From the NCBI GenBank assembly GCA_964447205.1, contig CAYUSB010000038.1, positions 1 through 64,000 on the forward strand: a stretch of DNA of 64,000 nucleotides. The letters run 5' to 3'. The notes beneath the pieces are model-generated. The model ran no database searches, had not been told where the DNA came from, and saw nothing but the letters and a program-made list of their open reading frames with translations. This stretch comes from JAEUKH01 sp964447205. GTDB lineage: Bacteria; Myxococcota_A; Polyangia; Polyangiales; Ga0077539. A program made the translations under genes and the position numbers. Shown here piece after piece: positions 1 through 7,564 of the stretch. Positions within the stretch are counted from its first letter, which is position 1. Every line of letters begins with the position of its first letter.

Positions 1-336
1 GGGCCGCACCACCTCGGCGAAGTGCGCGAGCACGGCCGCGTCGATGCGATCCGTCTTGGCCAACCGCCCCGTGGCGCGGGCGAAGTCTCGCACCTGGCGC
101 GGGTTGACGACCGCGACGGGCATCGCCACGGCGAGGGCCGCGAGGAGAGGCGCTTCATAGCCTCCCGTGGCCTCCATCACCACGAGGGCCGGCGCGTGGC
201 GCCGCAGACGCTCGACCAGCGCGGCGAGGGCCGCCTCGGTGGTCGGGCTCTGCCAGTGCTCTGCCGAGGGCCGCAGGGCAACGTCGACGTGCCCCTTGGC
301 GACATCGATCCCGACGAAAACAGGCTGTTTCTCCAT
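1..336 (-). CDS. IS110-family transposase, N-terminal part (runs off window)
   Basis: Reading from the ATG at 336 down to base 1 gives 112 uninterrupted codons starting MEKQPVFVGIDVAKGHVDVA, the RuvC-like DEDD N-terminus of IS110 recombinases. GIDVAK carries the first catalytic Asp. Further on, VVMEATGGYEAPL carries the acidic residue of the second motif, followed by the conserved VNPRQVRDFARATG and LAKTDRIDA segments. The C-terminal serine-containing Tnp_2 domain would lie outside the window. These enzymes exchange strands of donor and target DNA under the guidance of an RNA encoded in the element's own 5' non-coding region; the matching segment sits just upstream. No frameshift is visible in this part, so the element may be intact. 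Confidence 0.9.
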   Translation of the reverse strand, partial: MEKQPVFVGIDVAKGHVDVALRPSAEHWQSPTTEAALAALVERLRRHAPALVVMEATGGYEAPLLAALAVAMPVAVVNPRQVRDFARATGRLAKTDRIDAAVLAHFAEVVRP

Positions 337-359
337 GACCGTCCTCCCGTCGGGAACGG

Positions 360-498
360 CTCCGGCTCGGCCCATCCTTGCACGATACGAGCTCTGGCTC
401 TGGCAGCTGTTCGGGCTCTACGCCGGAGACCGCAGCGTGGCGACCATTGCTATCCCACGGTGTGGAGCACCCAGGAACTACCGGCCTGCCACGCTGCG
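360..498 (-). ncRNA. Candidate IS110 bridge RNA (two internally looped stem-loops)
   Basis: This non-coding segment lies immediately 5' of the IS110 transposase, where the bridge RNA of this family is encoded. On the transcript strand the first structure is an 11-bp perfect stem (498-488 with 441-431, CGCAGCGTGGC against GCCACGCTGCG) enclosing a large internal loop capped by a GGTG/CACC hairpin (459-471). The second is a 7-bp stem (428-422 with 366-360, CTCCGGC against GCCGGAG) enclosing another internal loop capped by a GAGC/GCTC hairpin (389-400). Two tandem looped stem-loops are the published layout of the target-binding and donor-binding loops of IS621-type bridge RNAs. Which loop is which, and the guide bases, are inferred only by order. 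Confidence 0.55.
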
Positions 499-518
499 TC
501 CCGACCCCCCTAAGATAC

Positions 519-551
519 AAGGAACTCCAGCGGGTTCGCCGCGTCGAGCAG
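519..551 (-). repeat. 33-bp segment also present at 24882-24914
   Basis: Read on the minus strand the two copies match at 26 of 33 positions, including 15 identical bases in a row (GACGCGGCGAACCCG). The mismatches are codon-like: both can be read as LLDAANP followed by LEFL here and FKYF at the second copy. It may be the decayed end of a repeated gene or a genome-wide repeat. It also helps place the flank of the IS110 element. Confidence 0.45.
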
Positions 552-727
552 CCGCCCGCATGAAGCTCTGGGCCCACAGAAAAGTTGACAGATTCCCACT
601 TATTCGGGGCACCCGACGCCCCTGGATGCCGCGTGAGGCCTCGGCGGTCGACGCAGAGCTCGCTGGCGACGCTACTTCGCCGCGTTGTCACGTGGGCCAT
701 CTGAACACCGGACGAGCCAAGGCGTGC

Positions 728-1042
728 TCAGCCCAGGGTGATGGGCTCGCGGGCGTGGTGGTAGACACGCACGACGAGGACCTCACCGGGTGCTCGTTGG
801 TAGTAGATCGCCACGGGGTGCACGAAGACGCGGCGGCACCGCTCCCCGGTGTCGAGCAGCAACTCCCGCCCGTCGAGCCGCGGGGCACGTCCCGCGAGCA
901 TCGCAAGCGTCGCGTCAATCGCATCCGCCAGCGCCAGCGCCGCCGCGGGGTTACGCTCGGTGAGGTAGTCCAACTGCGCGTCGAGGTCACGGCGCGCGGT
1001 CGTCGCGAACGACACGCGGTCGGGGTTCTCGGCGTCCGTCAC
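728..1042 (-). CDS. RelE/ParE-family toxin
   Basis: A 104-residue protein with the ParE-like layout: an N-terminal helical hairpin (about residues 7-50, FATTARRDLDAQLDYLTE) followed by the beta-sheet core VFVHPVAIYYQRAPGEVLVVRVYH. ParE/RelE toxins poison gyrase or cleave mRNA at the ribosome; which of the two cannot be told here. I chose the GTG at 1042 because it overlaps the stop of the upstream antitoxin gene as GTGA, the usual translational coupling of such pairs. A longer reading from 1099 would run far into the antitoxin gene. The pair sits between an IS110 and an IS91 remnant, a typical site for mobile toxin-antitoxin modules. Confidence 0.75.
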   Translation of the reverse strand: MTDAENPDRVSFATTARRDLDAQLDYLTERNPAAALALADAIDATLAMLAGRAPRLDGRELLLDTGERCRRVFVHPVAIYYQRAPGEVLVVRVYHHAREPITLG

Positions 1043-1284
1043 GGAGACTTCAGCCGCGCCGCGAGCCTCGCGCGATGCTCGTCGCGGATCGTCTCCCACG
1101 GGACCGTTTCGCCGCGGGCGATCTCCGCCATGCCGACGCGCAGACCCTCCTGCTCCTCGTCGGTGAGCCCGGCCTCCTCCGCGGACTCGACGCGTTCGAA
1201 CACGTAGCGGCCCGGAGGGAGCGCGCGCAGCGCTTCGGGAACATCGCGCCCGTTCCAGTCGATCACCTTCGCCGCGCTGCTCAT
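1039..1284 (-). CDS. Putative antitoxin of the ParE-type module
   Basis: An 81-residue acidic protein directly upstream of, and overlapping by 4 nt, the ParE-like toxin gene. Its C-terminal half (GMAEIARGETVPWETIRDEH) is the kind of short segment that precedes the toxin-binding tail of many ParD/Phd-like antitoxins. The DNA-binding part is not clear: the N-terminus is short and no ribbon-helix-helix pattern can be claimed with certainty. The role follows mainly from gene order, size and overlap. Both genes would be expressed from one promoter upstream of 1284 and probably autoregulated. Confidence 0.65.
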   Translation of the reverse strand: MSSAAKVIDWNGRDVPEALRALPPGRYVFERVESAEEAGLTDEEQEGLRVGMAEIARGETVPWETIRDEHRARLAARLKSP

Positions 1285-1289
1285 GCCTG

Positions 1290-1608
1290 GGAATGTACTA
1301 CACCCCTCACGTGTCGCCAGAGGCGAGGCGCCCGCCGCACGACGAACTCACCCCGTCGCCCCTTGCGCGAGAACGGAACCAGCCGGTCAAAGCCACACGC
1401 CACGCACCGTTGTCCGCCCGAAGCCGCAGGCCAGCACGCCGCAGCGCAAAAAGGCCGGCAGCCCCGTCTCCACATACCGCGGCAGCGCCACCCCCGCCGC
1501 GCGGGCCGCCGCGAGGAAGGGCTCCAGTTCGGCCTGCACCACGCCGTACAGCACCGACTCCGTCGCGGCGCATGGGCGATACACAGGGGCTAGGGGTGCC
1601 CCCGGCAT
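1290..1608 (-). pseudogene. IS91-family transposase remnant (zinc-binding N-terminus)
   Basis: Three minus-strand reading frames together recover the start of an IS91-type transposase. From 1608: VLYGVVQAELEPFLAAARAA and LPRYVETGLPAFLRCGVL, the usual N-terminal helices. In a second frame ending at 1281: RCVACGFDRLVPFSRKGR, part of the zinc-binding motif. In a third frame ending at 1307: SSSCGGRLASGDT, matching the CPSCGGRRMADT-like segment of the family. At least two frameshifts separate the pieces and the catalytic HUH-like domain is absent, so it cannot be functional. Family assignment is from remembered motifs. Confidence 0.7.
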
Positions 1609-1690
1609 GGGTCAAGAACGCCCCCGCGGCCACGAGGCCCGGCCCGGAACGCCCCGACGGCTGCCCGTCCTCAGGTCGTAGGCCTCTCCC

Positions 1691-2449
1691 TCAGCGGCGC
1701 CAGTTGCCGCGCCCGGCGGAGCCCGCGGCGAGGCCGCGCTGGCGGGCGATGAGCTTGCGGTAGGTGAGGCCCTGCTCGGCCTGGAGGAGGGCATAGAGGA
1801 CCTTGCCCGCGGCCTCGGCGTCGTCGGTGGCCCGGTGGGCGTTGGTGAGGTCGATGCCCACCCGGGCGGCCACCTCGCCCAGCTTGAAGCCCTTGGCCGT
1901 GACCTGAAGGCCCCGGGCCCACAGGAGGGGGTCGATCCAGTCGCAGCCCAGGCGCAGGGCCGGCGGAGACTCCACCGTCTTGGTCGGGACCACCCCCGCC
2001 CGGCGAAACTCCGCCCGCAGAAACCCCCGGTCGAAGCCCGCGTTGTACGCCACCGGAACCTTCCCCTGCAGCAGCTCGGCCAGGGTCGGGGCCAGGGCCT
2101 CGAAGCGGGGTTTGTCCTTCACGTCCTCGTCGCGGATCCCATGCACCGCCGTAGCCTCGGCCGGAATCGGGACCCCGGGGTTGATCAAGAACCCATGCCG
2201 GTCGACCACCTCCCCGTCGCGGAAGTGCACGATGGCCACCTCGACGATGCGATCGCCCCGGGCCGCGTCCTTGCCCGTGGTCTCGGTGTCGATCAGGGCC
2301 AGCGGAACCGCCTGCCACGGCCCGTCGACGGCCATCTCCTCGGCGAGCCCGAGCAGGGCCGGAGGGGCCTGCAGCAGAAACTCTGCGATGCCTGGATAGG
2401 GCAGCCCCGTGGGGAAGCAGCCGCAGATGTCGCCCTTTCCGTGTGCCAT
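1691..2449 (-). CDS. DnaQ-like 3'-5' exonuclease (DEDDh)
   Basis: A 252-residue protein with all three exonuclease motifs: ExoI LIDTETTG (D54, E56), ExoII AYNAGFDRGF (D140) and ExoIII HRATDD (H205, D209), the DEDDh arrangement of the DNA polymerase III epsilon subunit and its relatives. These enzymes use two metal ions to remove 3'-terminal nucleotides. The first 45 residues are extra compared with the minimal domain, and there is no typical clamp-binding or polymerase-alpha-binding tail, so this is more likely a stand-alone exonuclease than the replicative proofreader. It stands alone on the minus strand, divergent from the lipoprotein gene at 2528 with about 80 bp between them. Confidence 0.88.
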   Translation of the reverse strand: MAHGKGDICGCFPTGLPYPGIAEFLLQAPPALLGLAEEMAVDGPWQAVPLALIDTETTGKDAARGDRIVEVAIVHFRDGEVVDRHGFLINPGVPIPAEATAVHGIRDEDVKDKPRFEALAPTLAELLQGKVPVAYNAGFDRGFLRAEFRRAGVVPTKTVESPPALRLGCDWIDPLLWARGLQVTAKGFKLGEVAARVGIDLTNAHRATDDAEAAGKVLYALLQAEQGLTYRKLIARQRGLAAGSAGRGNWRR

Positions 2450-2527
2450 GCGTGCCCCGATGCAAGCACCGGCCGTGCAGTCTGTCTACAAACCCGCGGC
2501 GCAACGGCATAGACTCCGAGCCCACCT

Positions 2528-3427
2528 ATGGTTGCCCCGCGCCGTCCGACCCCGCTCCTCGGCCTCACGATGGCCCTCGGCCTCGCCGCCGGATCCGCCT
2601 GCCGCCGACTGCCCCCCACCCTGGCCGCCCCCCCTCCGCCCGACCCACCCACCGAGGTCACCCTCGACCCCGAGCGCATCCGCCGCGGGGCCCCCACCGC
2701 AGCCGCCGGGATCGACACCGAGCGCCTGCAGGGCCGCATCCGGGCCGCCGTCCTGCGTGAGCGCGAGGCCATCCACGACTGCTACGTCCGGGTCCTGCCG
2801 GGCACCCCCGACGCCGCGGGGGGCGTGGTCCTCGAGTTTACCGTGGAGACCTCGGGCCAGGTCATCGACGCCGTCGGCGAAACCACCGTGCAGGCCCTGC
2901 GGCCCACCCGCGAGTGTATGCTCGGGATCGTGCGACGGATGCGTATGGAGGGCATCTCCCACTCGGCCCGGGTGCGCTTCCCGTTCGAGTTTGAGAATCC
3001 CCTGCACGAGTTCTCCGTGCCCGAGGTGCTGCTCTATCCCCGGATGCGCCACGCCGGGACCGAGAGCGTGGCCGCCCTCGTGGGAGCCGGGTCGGGCGAC
3101 CTGAGCGTCGAGGAGGCCCAGGGGGTCGTGGGCACCCAGACCCCCGCCCTCCTGGCGTGTTACACCCCCCTCCTGGCCAACCGACTCACCCGCCGGGCCG
3201 AAGGCTCCGCCCGCTTCGAGCTCACCGTGTCGCCCGAAGGGGCCGTGGTCGACCTCAACGCCGGGGACATCAGCGAGCCCATCGCGTCCCTCGGAGAATG
3301 CCTGGGGCGCAGCCTTCGTACCCTGCACTTCCGCGCCACCGGGCGTCGGGCCGTGGTGACCGTGCCCCTGACCCTCCGGCCCCAAGAGCAGCCGACCCCG
3401 GCCCCCCGGCCCGGGCGGCCCCGATGA
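2528..3427 (+). CDS. Lipoprotein with two AgmX/PglI C-terminal-like domains
   Basis: A 299-residue secreted protein. The N-terminus has a hydrophobic stretch ending in LAAGSAC, a plausible though imperfect lipobox with Cys at about residue 25. A Pro-rich linker follows, then two similar domains (about 80-150 and 205-285), each with a REAIHDCY- or LLACYTPLL-like helix, then a beta unit of the pattern G-V-V-L-E-F-T-V with G.V at the turn, and a Cys late in the repeat. This is the pattern of the AgmX/PglI C-terminal domain, a TonB-C-like fold found in myxobacterial motility and envelope proteins. It probably acts at the outer membrane or periplasm; partner and function are unknown. The next gene also encodes an envelope protein. 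Confidence 0.65.
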   Translation: MVAPRRPTPLLGLTMALGLAAGSACRRLPPTLAAPPPPDPPTEVTLDPERIRRGAPTAAAGIDTERLQGRIRAAVLREREAIHDCYVRVLPGTPDAAGGVVLEFTVETSGQVIDAVGETTVQALRPTRECMLGIVRRMRMEGISHSARVRFPFEFENPLHEFSVPEVLLYPRMRHAGTESVAALVGAGSGDLSVEEAQGVVGTQTPALLACYTPLLANRLTRRAEGSARFELTVSPEGAVVDLNAGDISEPIASLGECLGRSLRTLHFRATGRRAVVTVPLTLRPQEQPTPAPRPGRPR

Positions 3428-3444
3428 CGGGGCACTTCCCCGTC
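3426..3444 (+). terminator. Hairpin after the AgmX-like gene
   Basis: GACGGGG, a five-base loop and CCCCGTC form a perfect 7-bp stem that overlaps the stop codon of the upstream gene. There is no U-run, so it could be a factor-dependent terminator or an RNA-stabilising hairpin. Confidence 0.4.
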
Positions 3445-3475
3445 GCTTCTAGATCCAGACCATGGAGACGAATTC

Positions 3476-5749
3476 GTGAAGGCTTATAGACTCGGCTCGT
3501 TCCTCGCGGCCTCGGCCCTCGTGTCCGTAGCCCCCGCGGCCTATGGCCAACGACGTTCGTTGGTCAGCATCCAGTCCACCCCCCCGGGGGCTACGGTCCG
3601 CGTCGACGACGCCGCCCCCGTCGGCCGCACCCCCCTCACCCGGGTGAGCCTGACCCGCGGGGCCCATCGGCTCTTCTTCAGCCTCGACGGGTACGTCCCG
3701 CAGCACCTCGACATCAACGTCACGGCCCGCAACCGCCCCTTCGCCGTGACCCTCGTGCAGGCCGGCAGCATCTACGTGGCCGCCGACGCCGAAGGGGCCC
3801 CGATCTTCCTCGACGGAGCCCCGGCCGGCACCGTCCCGGGCCGCATCAACGGGGTGGCCCCCGGGCAGCACATCGTGGAGATCCGGGCCGAGGGCATGCA
3901 GCCCTTCCGCGAGACCGTCACGGTCAGCTCCGGGGCCGTGGCGAGCGTGAGCGCCAACCTCCGCCCCCGGGTGGCCCCCACGGGCACCGTCCGGGTGGTG
4001 GTGTCCAACCCCAACGGGCCCGTCCCCGCCGACCTCCAGGTCCTCCTCGACGGCGCCCCCCTGACGGGGACCCCCCCCTCCAGCGATCAGGTCCAGCCCG
4101 GGACCCACATCGTGCAGGTGTCGGCCAACGGGTTCCGCTCGACCCGCCGCGAGGTCATCGTGGCCGCAGGCCAGGTCCAGGCCCTCGCCGTCGACCTCGA
4201 GCCCGCCGCGGCCACAGGCGGCACCGTCCGGGTCGTCCCGCCGTCCATCGAGGGCGTCCAGGTGTACCTCGACGGCGAGATCCTCGACGGGACCCCCCCC
4301 CAACGCGGCGGGGTCACGCCCGGTCGGCACTCCGTCCGCGTCAGCGCCCCGGGCCGCGAGACCCTCACCCGCGAGATCGAGGTGACAGCCGGCCAGCAGA
4401 GCGTGGTGGAGGTCACCCAGGCCCAGATGCCCGCCGCCCGCGGCCGCATCGTCGTGCGCTCGGCCACCCCCGGGTCGCGGGTCTTCGTCGACGGGGCCGA
4501 GGTCGGGGCCGCCCCCTACGAGGCCGAAGCCGGCCTCGGCGAGCACTCCGTGGTCGTGCGGGCCGAGGGCCACGCCGAGCTGTCGCGCACCTGCACCGTG
4601 GCCGTCGGGAGCCCGTGCGAGGTCAACGCCACCCTCGAGGCCGTCCGGGCCCCCGGGACCCTGCGCGTGGCCGCCATCTCCAGCCGCGGAGGGCGCCCCG
4701 TCCCCAACGCCACCGTGCGCATCAACAACGGAGCCCCCCACCCCCTCGGCGACGTCGCCAACGTGCCCGCCGGAGAGGTCCGGGTCGTGGTCGAGGCCCC
4801 CAACTACGCCTCCAACACCCAGAGCGTGGTGCTCGAGCCTGGGGCCACCCAACAGCTCAACGTCACCCTCGAGCGCACCGGGCTCACCGGCACGGACGTG
4901 GCGCGCCGACGGGCAGGGCTCAGCACCTTCGGGGCCGCCCCCCTCGTGCGCGGCGACGCGGCCTTCGACGCCATCGCCTCGTACGGGGGAATGCCCCTGG
5001 AGGTGCGGGCCACCCTGGGCTTCATGCCCTACGGACAGCTCGGCCCCTTCCTCATCGACGGCGGCATCGCCATCCGGTCAGCCTTCTCGTTTCACGAGTT
5101 TGAGCTGCGGTCTCGTCAGGGCATCCAGGTCTTCAACGACACCTTCGCCTTCGGCCTCGAGGAGCGCTTCTACGGGGCCCTGGGCTCGTCGGGCAGCAAC
5201 GGCATCGGCGGACTCCTGCAGCTCGCCGCGTCGGCCCAGTTCAACCTCACCAGCGACGAGAGCGTCGACGAGAACGCCGACGTCCGCACCCGGGTCAACC
5301 GCTTCGGCAGCTTCGCCATCACCCTCAACCTGGGTGTGGAGTTCAACTCCGACAACCTGTCCGTCAGCGCGGGCACCCCCCCGCAGGCCAACCACGAAGA
5401 CTACGGCGGGTACAACCCCACCCTCTCCCCGCCCGGGGGCGGCAACGCCCTCACCCTCTGCCAGAACGTCGACCGCACCTCCGGCAGCCTCGCCGCGGGC
5501 GAGGCCAACTGCACGCTCAACACCACCACCCGTGCCTTCTTCGGCGGCGTGATCGAGTTTGGCATCGGCCGCCACCTGTCGGCCTTCGCCGGCTTGCAGT
5601 ACTTCCTGAGCAGCGCCAACAACCGCACCCTGGGCCAGACCCCCGAGCAGATCGCCGACGACAACGACAGCCGTCGCCCCGTCACCACCAGCTTCTGGGA
5701 CACCCCCATCCGGGCCGTCCTGCGCGGCGGCCTGACCTACAAGTTCTGA
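3476..5749 (+). CDS. Multi-PEGA-domain protein with outer-membrane beta-barrel end
   Basis: A 757-residue protein with a signal peptide (about residues 1-24, cleavage near AAYGQR). It then has a run of PEGA repeats of about 70-90 residues, the first being VSIQSTPPGATVRVDD followed by RTPL and DGYVPQ, and the fifth or sixth ending near residue 465. Each has the PGA-V-DG-G-TP pattern. The last 280 residues lack PEGA motifs, alternate like amphipathic beta strands, contain a Gly/Asn-rich loop around 640-660 and end in GGLTYKF. A terminal Phe on an amphipathic strand is the classic BAM recognition signal. I infer a surface or periplasmic PEGA stalk anchored by a C-terminal barrel. Function is unknown. 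PEGA proteins recur at 11875 and 13297. Confidence 0.75.
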   Translation: MKAYRLGSFLAASALVSVAPAAYGQRRSLVSIQSTPPGATVRVDDAAPVGRTPLTRVSLTRGAHRLFFSLDGYVPQHLDINVTARNRPFAVTLVQAGSIYVAADAEGAPIFLDGAPAGTVPGRINGVAPGQHIVEIRAEGMQPFRETVTVSSGAVASVSANLRPRVAPTGTVRVVVSNPNGPVPADLQVLLDGAPLTGTPPSSDQVQPGTHIVQVSANGFRSTRREVIVAAGQVQALAVDLEPAAATGGTVRVVPPSIEGVQVYLDGEILDGTPPQRGGVTPGRHSVRVSAPGRETLTREIEVTAGQQSVVEVTQAQMPAARGRIVVRSATPGSRVFVDGAEVGAAPYEAEAGLGEHSVVVRAEGHAELSRTCTVAVGSPCEVNATLEAVRAPGTLRVAAISSRGGRPVPNATVRINNGAPHPLGDVANVPAGEVRVVVEAPNYASNTQSVVLEPGATQQLNVTLERTGLTGTDVARRRAGLSTFGAAPLVRGDAAFDAIASYGGMPLEVRATLGFMPYGQLGPFLIDGGIAIRSAFSFHEFELRSRQGIQVFNDTFAFGLEERFYGALGSSGSNGIGGLLQLAASAQFNLTSDESVDENADVRTRVNRFGSFAITLNLGVEFNSDNLSVSAGTPPQANHEDYGGYNPTLSPPGGGNALTLCQNVDRTSGSLAAGEANCTLNTTTRAFFGGVIEFGIGRHLSAFAGLQYFLSSANNRTLGQTPEQIADDNDSRRPVTTSFWDTPIRAVLRGGLTYKF

Positions 5750-5779
5750 CCCTCCCCTCGCCTCGGGCACCCGACGGTC

Positions 5780-5814
5780 GGGCCTCTGCGCTTTGGCGTT
5801 GAAGCCCGAGGCCC
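5780..5814 (+). terminator. Possible terminator stem between the PEGA and amidohydrolase genes
   Basis: GGGCCTC (5780-5786) pairs perfectly with GAGGCCC (5808-5814) around a 21-base loop, in the 87-bp gap between two plus-strand genes. It has no U-tract and a large loop, so this is only a candidate. Confidence 0.25.
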
Positions 5815-5836
5815 CCTCCCCCCATCATCCTCCGCC

Positions 5837-7192
5837 ATGGACCTCCTCGTGCGCGGCGGCACCCTCGTCCCCTGCGACGGCGCGCACCGCACCCTCGCCG
5901 GGGACGTGTGGGTGTCCGACGGGCGCATCATGGCCCTCGGACCCGCCCCCGAAGTCGCCGCCGCCATGCGCGACCTTTCCCGGGCCGTACGCATCGTCGA
6001 CGCCCGCGGGGCCGCCGTGATGCCCGGCCTCGTCCAGACCCACGTCCATCTCTGTCAGGTCCTCTTCCGCGGCATGGCCGACGACCTGCCCCTGCTCGAA
6101 TGGCTGCGTCACCGCATCTGGCCCCTGGAGGCCGCCCACGACCCCGACTCCCTGCGGGCCAGCGCCGACCTGGGCATCGCCGAGCTCCTCCTCGGGGGCA
6201 CCACCACCATCCTCGACATGGGCAACGTGCGGCACCACGGGGTGGTCTTCGAGGCTCTCCGTGACAGCGGGATGCGGGCCGTGTCGGGCAAGACCATGAT
6301 GGACGACGGCGACGGAGTGCCCGAGGCCCTGCGCGAGTCCACCGAGGAGAGCCTCGCCGAGAGCGACGACCTGGCCGCCCGATGGCACGGGGCCGCCGAC
6401 GGGAGGCTGCGGTATGCCTACTCGCCGCGGTTCATCCTGTCGTGCACCCAGGGGCTCTTCCGCGAGACGGCCCGCCTCGCCCGGGCCCGCGGGGCCATGC
6501 TGCACACCCACGCCAGCGAGCACCCCCGGGAGCGCGAGGCCGTCCGGGGGCGGTTCGGCCGCGACGACGTCGACGCCCTCGCCGACTGGGGCTTCGCCGG
6601 GCCTGACGTGATGCTGGCCCACGGGGTGCAGCTTACGCCCGCCCAACGGCGAGCCCTCGGACGGGCCGGGACGCGCGTCACCCACTGCCCGAGCGCCAAC
6701 CTCAAGCTGGGCTCCGGGGTGGCCCGGGTGGCCCGGATGCACGAGGCCGGGATCGTCGTGGGCCTCGGGGCCGACGGGGCCCCCTGCAACAACAACCTCG
6801 ACGCCTGGGTGGAGATGCGCCACGCGGCCCTGTTGGCCAAACGCAACGACGACACCACGGCCCTTCCCGCCCCCACCGTGCTCTCCATGGCCACCCTCGA
6901 CGGGGCCCGGGCCCTCGGGCTCGACGCCGACATCGGCTCCCTCGCCGTCGGCAAGAAGGCCGACCTCATCGTCGTCGACCTCGACAACCCCCACCAGGAA
7001 CCGGGTGGAGGCCCCATCGCCCGCCTCGTCTACGCCACCCACGCCCGCGACGTACGCCACGTCGTGGTCGACGGCCGACTCCGCGTCCACGACCGTCAGC
7101 TCGTAGGGGTCGACCGTACGGCCCTCCTGTCCCGGGCCCGCCACGAAGCCGCCCGCCTCGCCCACCGGGCCGGCCTCTCCGTGGCTCCCTGA
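5837..7192 (+). CDS. Metal-dependent amidohydrolase (5'-deoxyadenosine/MTA-SAH deaminase type)
   Basis: A 451-residue protein of the amidohydrolase superfamily. Metal ligands are visible as H69-V-H71, H225 in HTHASE and D313 in LGADGAPCNNNLD, with H262 (AHGVQL) and HCPSANLKLGSG forming the active site. The GADGAPCNNN signature is typical of the MtaD/5'-deoxyadenosine deaminase branch, which deaminates adenosine-derived nucleosides left over from SAM chemistry; TrzA-like and guanine-deaminase-like enzymes share the fold, so the substrate is uncertain. Length and both small beta-barrel halves are normal. It is the only enzyme of nucleoside salvage in the window and has no operon partner. Confidence 0.85.
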   Translation: MDLLVRGGTLVPCDGAHRTLAGDVWVSDGRIMALGPAPEVAAAMRDLSRAVRIVDARGAAVMPGLVQTHVHLCQVLFRGMADDLPLLEWLRHRIWPLEAAHDPDSLRASADLGIAELLLGGTTTILDMGNVRHHGVVFEALRDSGMRAVSGKTMMDDGDGVPEALRESTEESLAESDDLAARWHGAADGRLRYAYSPRFILSCTQGLFRETARLARARGAMLHTHASEHPREREAVRGRFGRDDVDALADWGFAGPDVMLAHGVQLTPAQRRALGRAGTRVTHCPSANLKLGSGVARVARMHEAGIVVGLGADGAPCNNNLDAWVEMRHAALLAKRNDDTTALPAPTVLSMATLDGARALGLDADIGSLAVGKKADLIVVDLDNPHQEPGGGPIARLVYATHARDVRHVVVDGRLRVHDRQLVGVDRTALLSRARHEAARLAHRAGLSVAP

Positions 7193-7306
7193 GGCGGCTC
7201 CCAGGGAAATCGTACGGGGGGTGTAAGGTCGGGGCCCCCGCGGCGCGTCGGCATGGACAGAAGCGGCCCTCCCTTCACTTCCTGCGGGCCGCCAAGGAGC
7301 CTCCCA

Positions 7307-7480
7307 ATGTCCAACACCACCACGCCCCATTGCCCCTGCGACCGCAACCCCGCCCCCGCCTGCGGCTGCTCCGCCAAGGACAACCCCACCCCCTGCGGCT
7401 GCGGAGCCGGATGCCGCTGCGGAGACGCCTGCCGCTGCGCCGCCCCCTGCGCCTGCCCCGCGGCCCGCCCCGCGCGCTGA
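7307..7480 (+). CDS. Metallothionein-like Cys-rich small protein
   Basis: A 57-residue protein with 12 cysteines, nearly all in C-x-C pairs (CPC, CGC, CGC, CRC, CRC, CAC), and no hydrophobic segment. This composition fits a cytoplasmic metal-thiolate cluster protein, although it does not match a bacterial SmtA/BmtA fold that I can recognise. The ATG at 7307 is preceded by AAGGAG at 7294-7299; an earlier in-frame ATG at 7253 would add 18 residues without cysteines and has no better ribosome site. The next gene is a CorE-like metal-responsive sigma factor, which suggests the two are functionally linked in copper, cadmium or zinc handling. That link is inference. Confidence 0.6.
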   Translation: MSNTTTPHCPCDRNPAPACGCSAKDNPTPCGCGAGCRCGDACRCAAPCACPAARPAR

Positions 7481-7564
7481 CCCTCCGCCCTCCGCCCGCC
7501 CTACACCGCGACGAGCGCCCCGGCCCGCCGCGGCGTAGGGTGACCTTGCAGACAGGACCCTCCG

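Larger units (their letters stand above)
1..515 (-). mobile_element. Partial IS110-family insertion sequence (5' part)
   Basis: The window opens inside an IS110-family element read on the minus strand. It holds the first 112 codons of the DEDD transposase and the non-coding 5' segment in front of it, which folds into two internally looped stem-loops. The other end lies outside the window. The outer boundary is uncertain: a 33-bp segment at 519-551 resembles 24882-24914, which suggests ordinary flanking DNA begins near 500-520. IS110 elements have no long terminal inverted repeats and usually make no clear target duplication, so the edge cannot be fixed by eye. Confidence 0.6.
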
